DNA of 64,000 bases, taken from assembly GCA_019918135.1 (NCBI GenBank), contig WBZZ01003655.1, positions 124,001 through 188,000 of the forward strand. Direction: 5' to 3'. The position numbers were made by a program, and so were the translations under genes. Below are positions 40,131 through 50,439 of the stretch, piece by piece. This DNA is from Paulinella micropora. Its lineage: Eukaryota; Cercozoa; Imbricatea; Euglyphida; Paulinellidae. Every line of letters begins with the position of its first letter. Within the stretch, counting starts at the first letter, position 1. Under the pieces are notes generated by a model, which was given only the letters and a program-made list of their open reading frames with translations, made no database searches and was not told where the DNA came from.

Positions 40131-40896
40131 CCCCCTGAGCCCGGGGGGCTCAAGGAGCAGGGGAAGGGGAAATCGGGAGCGGGAGGGAAGGGGGGGGGGA
40201 GTAGGGGCGCCAAGAGAGTGCGAAAAAGAATGCGCTGAATTAAAGCTCGACGGTCTTACATTGGAGGCACTGAAAACTAGGAGCAGAGCACCGTGCTCCA
40301 GCACACGACCCTGCGGCGAATGACTGGGCGGTGGTCATGTGTGCTAAGAAAACAAAGGCCCCGGCGGGCCCGACGGCATCCTATCCGTGCCATGGCTTGG
40401 CCACTGTGTGCAAGGTTAGAAAAATATATAACGAAAAAAAATGTTTTTTGCTTGACAACAAAGGGAACAGACGGGGGAGGGAAGAAGAAGGGGGGAAGGA
40501 GAGAGGAAGAGGCAGGGCCGCGCCAAGAAAACGTAATTTACGCTGAATTAAAGCTCGACAAGGCATTGCACTTGACACTTGCAACGGCACCCTCCTCAGG
40601 CTGCCGCAGCATCCGGCCCACTCGACGGTCCTACACTTGAGCACTGAAAACTAGGAGCGGAGGACCGTGCTCCAGCACGACCCTGTGCAAATTGATGAAC
40701 GGTGGTCAATGTGCTAGGACGCCGTCGGAGCCCCGGCCGGCCCCGACGGCGTCCTGTCCGTGCCATAGCTCGGCCACTGTGCGCAGGGTCCGCGGGGATA
40801 TGAAAAGAGGGGAGGCCGACCTGTGGAGGCGTTGCATGTATTTATTTCTTTTGCAGCTTCTGCGCCCTTCCCCTCCCCCTTCCCCCTGCTCCTTGA

Positions 40897-41140
40897 GCCT
40901 CCGGAACGGCCCCAGCTAGATTTGGCGCCAAATTGTGCCGTCCAGAGGTAGGGTGCGCCCGCCAGGGTCCAGCCGGGCAGTACGTCTTAGCTTTCCCGGG
41001 AAAACGGCCGTAAGCGCCAATTTGGCGCCAAAACCTACTTGCGCAGAAAGAAAATCCCACACAGACGCTCGGCTGGGCCGCCGTGAGGAAGACCTGTTGT
41101 AGCCCTCCCTCTCACTCTCGTCGCCCCTCTCACCTTTGTC
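40897..41140 (+). repeat. Palindrome/minisatellite array 3 (single short unit)
   Basis: One unit with TTTGGCGCCAAATTGTGCCG (40921) and AATTTGGCGCCAAAA (41019). The pyrimidine minisatellite has only two 18-bp repeats before breaking into a spacer. Confidence 0.8.
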
Positions 41141-44100
41141 ATCTGCTTATTCCTTCCCCCCTCCTTTTGTCCCTCCTCAGAGCGCGTGCAAACGCGTTCC
41201 AAAAAAAATTGTTGCTTTCCATTCTTCATATTCCTGCAGATATTTCCGCATATCCTTGCATAGGGGGGAGGCAGGGAAGGAGGAGCAGGGGCGCGCTTCG
41301 CCGGTGTACAAGAAAAATTTAATAAAAGGTTTTACTGACAAGATTTCAATCTTGGCACTGAGACCCCAAAAGAGGGAGAGGGAAAGGGCGGAGGGCGCGC
41401 CAGGAAAACGTAATTTACGCTGAATTAAAGCTCGACAGTCTTACACTCTGGCACTGAAAACTAGGAGCAAAGCACCGTGCTCCAGCACGACCTGCGGCGA
41501 ATGGATGGGCGGTGGTCAATGTGCCAGAAGGACAAGAGCCCCTCCACTTACCCCGACGGCTTCCTGTCCGTGCCATAGCGCAGCCACCGTGCGCAAGGTC
41601 AGAGAAATATGAAAGGAGGGTAGGGGCGCGCTTCGCCGGTGTACACGAAAAAACCACGCGAGAAGAAATTACTGAAAGAAAAAATTTTAATCTTGGTACT
41701 GAGAACGTGTACAGGGAGGGGCGGGGTGTGCTTCCCCTCGTCCTCCCTCTCGTCCCTCTGTTTCCCTTGTCCCCTGCTATCCCCCCCTCCTCTTGTCCCT
41801 CCTCAGAGCGCGTGCAAACGCGTTCTAAAAAAAATTCTTTTCCACTTTTCATATTCCCGCAGATATTTCCGCAGATCTTGCAGAGGGAGGGGGGGGGCGC
41901 CTTGAGCCCCCCTGGGCTCAGAGGAGGGGAGAGGGGAGGGGGCGCTAAGAATGTACGAAATACGCTGAATTAAAGCTCGACTGTCTTATACTTGGGGCAC
42001 TGAAAGCTATGAGCGTAGCACCGTGCACCAGCACGACCCTGCGGCGGATGGTACTGCTCTCGTGGTCAATGTGCCAGGAGGACAGGGGCCTCACTACCCC
42101 GAAAGTATCCTGTCAGTGCCATGGCTCGACCACCGTGCGCAAGGTCAGAAAAATATGAAAAGATCTGCGGGAATTCTTTTTTGTCCGACAACAAAGGGAA
42201 CAGACGGGGGGAAGGGAAGAAGGGGGGGGGGGGGGAGGAAGAGAAAGGGGGGCAACAAGGGGCGGGATGTGCTTTCCCCCGCCCCTGACTGTCTGAGAAC
42301 AGGGAGTGGGAGAGGGTAGGGGCAGGGGAGTGGGGCGCCAAGAAAGTGCGAAAAAGAATACGCTGAATTGAAGCTCGACTGTCTTACACTTGGCACTGAG
42401 ACCTAGGAGAGGGAAAGAGAAAGGGCAGGGGGGGCGCTAAGAATTTACAAAAAAAAATTAATAAAAATTTTTTTGACAAAGCTTTAATCTTAGCATCTCT
42501 CTCTCTACAACCTTTCTTGCTGTCGGCGATTTCTTTTTTTTGCCGTATCTATTTTTGTACGCATTTTCCAATAGAGATTACTTCCCACTTGTCCATATTG
42601 ACACGGCCCGGCCCCGCCGACTTTTACTAAAGTCGGCGGGGTACAGAATGTTAGTTTTTTACATCTTGCGCACTGTGCTCCAGCGCAGCTCTGCGGCGGA
42701 TGGACGGGCGGTGGTCAATGTAGCAGGTGGACAAGGGCCTCACAATCCCGACGGCGTCCTGTCCGTGCCATGGCCCGGCCACCGTGCGCAAGGTCGGACA
42801 AATATGAAAAATATGAAAAGATCTGCGGAAATTTTTTTTTGCCCGACAACCAAAGAAACAAACGGGGGGGAATGAAAGGGGGGGGGGGACGACGGGAACA
42901 GAGGGAAGGGAGGGGGGCGGGGGAATCACTCCCCTTCCCCTTCTTCCCCCTTCCTCTTTCTCCTCCCCCTCCCCCCCCCCGTCCCTTGTTTGCGCGTGCA
43001 AACGCATCCCAAAAAAAATTTTTTTTCCACTTTTCATATTTTTCCTATTTTTTTACATCTTGCGCACTGTGCTCCAGCGCAGCCCTGCGGCGGATGGACG
43101 GGCGGTGGTCAATGTAGCAGGTGGACAAGGGCCTCACAATCCCGACGGCGCCCTGTCCGTGCCATGGCTCGGCCACCGTGCGCAAGGTCATAAAAATATG
43201 AAAAATATGAAAAGATCTGCGGAAATTTTTTTTGCCCGACAACCAAAGAAACAAACGGGGGGAATGACAGGGGGGGGGACGACGGGAACAGAGGGAAGGG
43301 AGGGGGGCGGGGGAATCACTACCCTCCCCCTTCTTCCCCCTTCCTCTTTCTCCTCCCCCTCCCTCCCCTCGTCCCTTGTTTGCGCGTGCAAACGCATCCC
43401 AAAATTTTTTTTTCCACTTTTCATATTTTTCCTATTTTTTACATCTTGCGCACTGTGCTCCAGCGCAGCCCTGCGGCGGAAGGACGGGCGGTGGTCAATG
43501 TAGCAGGTGGACAAGGGCTCACAATCCCGACGGCGTCCTGTCCGTGCCATGGCTCAGCCACCGTGCGCAAGGTCGGAAAAATATGAAAAGAGGAAAAAAA
43601 AATTATTTTTTTTGCCCGAGAACCAAAGAAACAAACGGGGGGGAATGCAAGGGGGGGGGGGGAGGGAGAGGAGAAAGAGGAAGGGGGGAAGAAGGGGCAG
43701 GGGAGTGCTCCCCCTCCTCCCCTCTGTTCCCGTCGTCCCCTGCTACCCCCCCTCCCCTCCTTTGTTTGCGCGTGCAAACCCATCCCAAAGAAAAATGTTT
43801 TTCCACTTTTCATATTCCAGCAGATATTTCCGCAGATCTTGCGCACTGTGCTCCAGCGCAGCCCTGCGGCGGATGGACAGGCGGTGGTCAATGTAGCAGG
43901 TGGACAAGGGCCTCACAATCCCAACGGCGTCCTGTTCGTGCCATGGCTCGGCCACCGTGCGCAAGGTCGGAAGAATATGAAAAATATGCCCGACAACCAA
44001 AGAAACAAACGGGGGGGGGGGGGGGAATGAAAGGGGGGGGGGCGACGGGAACAGAGGGAAGGGAGGGGGGCGGGGGAATCACTCCCCTCCCCCTTCTTCC

Positions 44101-44164
44101 CCCTTCCTCTTTTTCCTCCCCCTCCCTCCCCTCGTCCCTTGTTTGCGTGTGCAAACGCATCCCA

Positions 44165-44360
44165 AAAAAAAATCGGATTGGATTGAAATCTAGGAAGGCA
44201 AACCCCCCTGAGACCGGCAGACAGCTGGGAGAGAGAAAGGGCAGCACGCGGCACATCCCCCTCCCTCCTCAGAGCGGGGGGCTAAAATAAGTAAACTTTT
44301 TTCCGGAGCCCACCGATGGGGGGGGGGGCGCCCCCCCCCCTCTCCCCCTTTCTTTCTTCC
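44165..44360 (+). repeat. Dispersed copy of the 3' end of the 63299 gene (copy 3)
   Basis: Same block order and left junction as 39925, and the clearest uninterrupted view of the sequence that is split by the Fanzor element: CCTCCTCAGAGCGGGGGGC runs straight into AAAATAAGTAAACTTTTTT. Confidence 0.75.
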
Positions 44361-47300
44361 CTCCCTCTGAGCCCCCTGAGCCCGGGGGGCTCAAGGAGCA
44401 GGGGAAAGGGAAATCGGGAGCGGGAGGGAAGGGGGGGGGGGGAGTAGGGGCGCCAAGAGAGTGCGAAAAAGAATGCGCTGAATTAAAGCTCGACGGTCTT
44501 ACATTGGGGCACTGAAAACTAGGAGCAGGGCACCGTGCTCCAGCACGACCCTGCGGCAAATGAATGGGCGGTGGTCAATGTGCTAGGAAGACAAAGGCCT
44601 TCACTACCCCCGACGGCATCCTGTCCGCACCATGGCTCGGCCACCGTGCGCAAGGTCAGAAAAATATGAAAAGGGGGCGGGAGCGGGAGAAGGGAGGGCA
44701 GGGGCGCGCTTCGCCGGTGTAAAAAAATCACGCGAAAAAAGAAATCCTTGACAAAGTTTTAATTTTTAGCACTGAGAACTAAGAGAGGAAGGGGCCGGGA
44801 AGGATCAATCTGTCTTTCCATCCTCCCCCCGTCGGTAAGAGGGAAGGGGAGGGCGCCCGGCATGGGGGGGGGGGAATTAGTGGAGGCGTTGCATGTATTT
44901 ATTTCTTTTGCAGCTTCTGCGCCCTTCCCCCCTCCCCCCTGCTCCTTGAGCCCCCTGGGCTCAGGGGAGGGAAGAGGGGAGGGTGGCAGAAAGGATCTGA
45001 GGATACAGGGGGGGGGGGTGCTCCCCGCCATAAGCTCAATGGAATCTTCTTCTTAGTTTCGCTGCAATTCTGCCCCCTGCTCTTTGAGCCCCCCGGGCTC
45101 AGGGGAGGGAGGGAGTAGAGGGGAGAGAAGAAGAGGCAGGGGGGAGGGAAAGCACGATTTGTCTAGTCCCCCATCTGAGGATCGGGAGCGGGAGAGGGAG
45201 GGAAAGGGGAGGGTAGGGGCGCGCTTTGCCGGTGTACAAGAAAAAACCACGCGAGAAAAAATTACTGACAAAATTTGAATCTTGGCACTGAGAACTAAGA
45301 GAGGGAGAGGGAAGGGGCGGGGGAGGATCAAGCACGATCTGTCTTGCCCCCCCCCGTCTGAGAACGTGTACAGGGAGAGGCGGGTTGTGCTTCCCCCCGT
45401 CCCCCCTCTCGTCCCTCTGTTCCCCTTGTCCCCAGTTATCCCCCTGCCCTCGTCCCTTGTTTGCGCGTGCAGAGGGAAGAGGCTGGGGAGGAGGAAGCAG
45501 GCATTGTCGTAGTCCCCTGTCTGAGAATCGGGAGCGGGAGTGGAAAGGGGGAGAGAAGCTAAGAAAGTACAAAACGAAAATCACGCTGAATTAAAATTCG
45601 ACGGCCTTACACTTGGCACCGAAAACTAGGAGATGGAGAGAATTGACGCTGAATTAAAGCTAGACAAGGCATTACACTTGACAGTTGCAACGGCACCCTC
45701 AGGCTGCCGCAGCATCCGGCCCACTCGACGGTCTTACACTTGGGCACTGAAAACTAGGAGCGGAGCACCGTGCCCCAGCACGACCCTGCGGCGGATGAAT
45801 AAGCGGTGGTTAATGTGCTAGGATAACAAAAGCCCTACTTACCCCGACGGCGTCCTGTCCGTGCCATGGCTCGGCCACCGTGCCCAAGGTCAGAAAAATA
45901 TGAAAAGAGGGGGGGAGCGCTTCGCCGGTGTAAAAAAAAATTAATAAAAAGAAATCCTTGACAAATTTTTAATCTTCGGCACTGAAAGCTAAGAGAGGAA
46001 GGGCCAGAGGGAGAGCACAAATTGTCTAGTCCCCCGTCTGAGGATCGGGAGCGGGAGAGGAAAAGGGGAGGGTAGGGGCGCGCTTCGCCGGTGTACAAGA
46101 AAAAATTAATGAAAAAAATTACTGACAAAATTTGAATCTTGGCACTGAGAACTAAGAGAGGGAGCAGGAAGGGGCGGGGGGAGGATTAAGCACGATCTGT
46201 CTTGCCCCCCGTCTGAGAACGTGTACCGGGAGGGGCGGGGTGTGCTCCCCCCTCCCGTCGTCCCTTGCTTGCGCGTGCAAACGCGTTCCGAAAAAAATTT
46301 TCTTCTCCACTTTTCATATTCCAGCAGATATTTCCGCAGATCTTGCGCACCGTGCTCCAGCACGACCCTGCGGCGGATGGATGGGCGGCGGTCAATGTGC
46401 TAGGAGGGCAAGGACCTCACTACCCCGACGGCGTCCTGTCCGTGCCAGGACTCGGCCACCGCGCTCAAGGTCAGAATAATATGAAAAGAGGGAGAGGGGG
46501 GCGCGCTTCGCCGGTGTAAAAACAATTAATAAAAAGAAATACTTGACAAAGTTTTAATCTTCGGCACTGAAAACTAAGAGAGGAAGGGAGCGGGGAGGAT
46601 CAATCTGTCTCTTCCCCCCCTCCCCCCGTCGGTAAGAGGGGAGGGAGGAGGGCGCCCGGCACGGGGAAGGGGGGTTGGTGTTTGCAGCTTCTGCGCCCTT
46701 TCCCCCCCCCCCTCACCCCCTGCTCCTTGAGCCCCCTGGACTCGGGGGAGGGAAGAGAGGAGGGGTGGCAGAAAAGATCCGAGGATACAGGGGGGGGGGT
46801 GCCCCCTCACCATGAGCTCAATGGAATCATCTTAGTTTTGTTGCAATTCTGCCCCCTGCTCTTTGAGCCCCCCGGGCTCAGGGGGATGGGAAGGAGTAGA
46901 GGGGAGAGAAGAAGAGGCAAGGGAAGGGGGGGGAAGAGCACGAATTATCTAGTCCCCCGTCTGAGAGCAGAGAGCGGGAGAGGGAAAGGGGAGGGTAGGG
47001 GCGCGCTTTGCCGGTGTACAAGAAAAAACCACGCGAGAAAAAATTACTGACAAAATTTTAATCTTGGCACTGAGAACTAAGAGAGGGAGAGAGAAGGGGA
47101 GGATCAAGCACGATCTGTCTTTGCCCCCCCCCCTCCCGTCTGAGAACGTGTACAGGGAGGGGCGGGGTTTGCTCTCTCCCCCTCTCGTCCCTCTGTCCCC
47201 TTATCCCCTGCTATCTTCCCTCCCCTCGTCCCTTGTTTGCGCGTGCAAACGTGTTCCAAAAAAAAATTCTTTTCCACTTTTCATATTCCTGCAGATATTT

Positions 47301-48299
47301 CCGCAGATCTTGCGCACCGTGCCCCGGCACGATCCTGCGCGGATGGATGGGCGGTGGTCAATGTGTTAGGAGGACAAAAAGCCTCACTATCCAGACGGCG
47401 TCCTGTCCGTGCCATGGCTCGGCCACCGTGCGCAAGGTCAGAAAAATATGAAGAGATCTGCGGAATTTTTTTTTGCCCGACAACAAAGGGAACAGACGGG
47501 GGAAAAGAAGGGGGCGGGATGTGCTTCCCCCCCCCCCTCTGTCCCTTCTCACTGTCTGAGAATCGGGAGCGGGAGCGGAAGGGGGAGGGCAGGGGCGCGC
47601 TTCGCCGGTGTACAAAAAAAATTAAAAAAATCTCTGACAAAATCTCAGGCTTGGCACTGAGAACCAAGAGAGGGAGAGGGAAAGGGAAGGGACAGGGGGA
47701 GTGGGCGCCAAGAAAGTGCAAGAAAAATCCACGCTGAATTAAAACTCGACAAAGTCTTACACTTGACACTGAGAATTAGGAGATGGAGAGAATCTACGCT
47801 GAATTAAAGCTCGACAAGGCATTGCACTTGACATTTGCAACGGCACCCTTCAGGCTGCCGCAGCATCCGGCCCACTCGACGGTCGTACACTTGGGCACTG
47901 AAAACTAGGAGCGGAGCACCGTGCTTCCAGCACGACCCTGCGGCGAATGGATGGGCGGTGGTCAATGTGCTAGGAGAACAAGAGCCCCTCACTTACCCCG
48001 ACGGCGTCCTGTCCGTGCCATAGCTCAGCCACCGTGCGCAATGTCAGAAAAATATGAAAAGAGGGGGGAGGGCGCGCTTCGCCGGTGTAAAAAAATCACG
48101 CGAAAAAAGAAATCCTTGACACAGTTTTAATCTTCGGCACTGAAAACTAAGAGAGGAAGGGGGTTGGGGAGGATCAATCTGTCTTTCCAAACCCTCCTCC
48201 CCCCGTCGGTAAGAGGAAAAGGGGAGGGCGCCCGGCATGGGGAGGGGGGTTGCATGTATTTATTTCTTTTTCAGCTTCTGCGCCCTTCCCCTCCCCCTC

Positions 48300-49500
48300 C
48301 CTCTTACTCCTTTTACAGTGACTGTTTATTACGAAAGGCCGAGAGGAGAATACCCCCCGCTGGTTGGGGAAAGAAAAAAAAGGGGGTTGAGAAGAAAGGG
48401 GCGCCCCCCCCCCTCTCCCCATTCTCCCTTGTCGAGACTACTGCTGAAATTACATTTTTTTTCATGGCTTCTTGGACGGTGGGATGAGACAGGGTCGCGG
48501 CTTCCTTTCCCCTCCGTCTCCTAGTTTTCAGTGTCAAGTGTAAGGCTTAAAGTTTGTCGAGCTTTTATTCAGCGTATTTTCTTACATTCTTTGGCGCCTC
48601 CCTCTCCCTCCCCCTTTTCTGTCCTGCTCCCTGTTCTCAGTGTCAAATGTAAGACTGTCGAGTCTTTATGCACTTTCTCGGCGCCTCCCTCTCTCTCCCC
48701 TTTCCTCTCGCACTCCCTGTCTTCTGACTAGCCCGGGCTAAAGGAAGACTCGGGGGGCCTTGCCTTTCTGTCTCAGAGAGTGCGCCGCCTCATTGGAGAA
48801 GTCACTCGTCGTATGACTTAGACGGAGTTTGTAGTCGAGACAGGGCCCGGGGGGGGGCGCCCCCCCCCTTTTTTTTCTTCCTCCCTCCCCCTGAGCCCCC
48901 TGAGCCCGGGGGGCTCAAAGAACAGGGGAAGGGCAGGGGGAGGGGGGGGGGAAAGAGCGCAGAAGCTACTAAAACAGAATGCATGAAACGCCTCAACTAA
49001 CCCCCCCAATGCCAAGCGCGCCCCCCCCCCTTTTCTCATTCTCCCTTGTCGAGACTCCTGCTGAAGGTACATTCCTGCTGAAGGTACTTTCTTGACTTTC
49101 CTTGCCTCTTTTCTCTCTCGCTCTCGTCTGTGTCCAAGGCCCAAGCTTGAAACCTATGGTCTATACGGGATGCTCACCGGCGAAGCAAACATGTCAGGCT
49201 GAAGCACTAGCAGCAACTAGTTGTACAGGGACAAGTATAAAATTTCACCAGATGGTAGTGTCAGGCTCAGTCCATCTTCGCCCGTGCTCGCCTTGCTTCC
49301 TCTTCCTCTGCCTCTTCCCTCTCCCTCTCCTAGTTCTCGTGCCAAGTGTAAGACTTTGTCGAGCTTTAATTCAGCGTATGTAACACTTTCTTGGCGCGCC
49401 CACGCTCTCCGTGTCAAAGCCAGGCGCCCCGGAACAGCCTGGGCAGCCCGCACACAATCTAAGACACAAGGCAGAAGAGTTGTTTTAATTAAAATTTTGT
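48300..49500. other. Mixed repeat and unique DNA
   Basis: Inverted spacer modules at 48530-48680 and 49330-49380 (CAAGTGTAAGACTTTGTCG, GCTTTAATTCAGCG), a G/GGCGCC/C palindrome at 48850, and CTGCTGAAGGTACATT repeated (49059, 49076, also 38640). 49135-49270 is unique, with no protein-like frame. Confidence 0.5.
48749..48848 (-). pseudogene. Remnant of a Fanzor gene 5' end (copy 3)
   Basis: The longest remnant: the plus strand from ACTCGGGGGGCCTTGCCTTT through TCTCATT-like GCCTCATTGGAGAAGTC to GTAGTCGAGACAGGGCCC aligns with 37738-37840, covering leader, ATG (complement of 48791-48793) and about 14 codons' worth of coding DNA, with a stop after MRRRTL. Confidence 0.7.
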
Positions 49501-49699
49501 AACATTTCTATTGCTCATGTTCACGACCCTCACTTTCCGGCGCCGCGCAGCCCTCGCAACCCCGCGCCGGCAACGGAGCGGTGGAGATCCGGCTTTCTTC
49601 TTCCTCGTCGTCACACCAGAGGCCCGGTTCCCAGATCGAATCCAGCCGGCACGTCTGCTGGCCAATTGTCGCGGAGCTCAGCCAGCTGATCCAAGTGCT

Positions 49700-50262
49700 G
49701 GCGTACCACAGCGGACAGTTGCACCTGCAACGCCGCCGCGTCAGCCCTGGCGGGTGGACGAACCGAAAGGCCGCAGCCAATTACGGAAGAGTCTCGGTTA
49801 AGAACGCGTCTACCTGGGGCCCTGCCTGCCTGAGCTGTTCTACGGTCTCGGGCGCAATACCCGCGCACTAGTAGAGCCGAAGCCGCGAGGCCACCACTAT
49901 AGCTTAACGTCAGCACGCAGAGGTTGCTTAGGTAGAGCAAGGAATCCAGACTGCCGTCCTGGCCTAGCCGGCAGACATCTAGTTCCAAGGTCTTGAGTTC
50001 GGTCAGCGCTCGCAGGCCAGTGCCTCTTGTAGGTCCTCGCTGTCGCACGTCTCGACAAAAAGGCGGCTGACAGACACCAGGGCCGCTAACACCCGGGCCA
50101 GGCCCGGGTCTGCTTCCCCGACCCGATCGCCCTGGTAGTGCAGCTCGCGCACGTGCAGGCCGCACAAGAGCCGGCTAGTGATTCCGGCTTGGTCAGCAGC
50201 ACAGTACTCGGGCAAGGTGAAGAGCGCACAGGCGCGCGGCGAGAGCCGCCGGCTTTTGGCTC
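49700..50262 (-). pseudogene. Broken LRR protein gene
   Basis: Three minus-strand frames give consecutive pieces of one leucine-rich protein: CALFTLPEYCAADQAG with LLCGLHVRELHYQGD and SVSRLFVETCDSEDLQEAL, then in a second frame ALTELKTLELDVCRLGQDG and LYLSNLCVLTLSYSGG, then in a third APETVEQLRQAGPQVDAFLT ending LP and a stop near 49797. A further frame to 49613 (LQVQLSAVVRQHLDQLAELR) may be a neighbouring fragment. At least two indels break it. It is not a close copy of the 4683/32125 LRR family and may be the C-terminal part of an F-box/LRR gene. Confidence 0.6.
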
Positions 50263-50384
50263 TCCGGCGGGGAGGCCCCGCCGGAGGTGCTCGCGGACCT
50301 CACCCCCAAATCTGGCCTATCGTGCCCGGCACTCGGCTTGGGCTCTCAGAAAAATTTCTTTCATTTTTGCTCCCCTTCACCCCC

Positions 50385-50437
50385 GCACCGGTCTGTTTCG
50401 GCTGGCTAGTGTGGAAGGGGGCCTCGTTGGGGTACGG
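50385..50437 (+). pseudogene. Copy of the signal-peptide region of the FG-GAP gene
   Basis: The plus strand reads VCFGWLVWKGASLGYG, matching VCSGWLVWTGASSGYR at residues 9-24 of the protein at 2294-4111, with matching DNA. It is flanked by the broken LRR gene on one side and repeat on the other. Confidence 0.6.
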
Positions 50438-50439
50438 GA

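Larger units (their letters stand above)
39570..48300 (+). repeat. Repeat field 3: about 16 repeat A copies and spacers
   Basis: Repeat A copies begin near 39577, 40290, 40664, 41472, 42018, 42668, 43057, 43447, 43842, 44530, 45766, 46345, 47317 and 47917, all on the plus strand. Those at 39577 and 42668-43900 form a subfamily (CACTGTGCTCCAGCGCAG, GTAGCAGGTGGACAAGGGCC) arranged as near-tandem units of about 390 bp with GTTTGCG(C/T)GTGCAAAC hairpins between. Spacers as in field 2. No gene assigned. Confidence 0.85.

Noticed and set aside
46300..46350. 3' splice site (pyrimidine tract then CAG) before repeat A
   Set aside because: No matching 5' splice site at a constant distance and no conserved exon frame follows.
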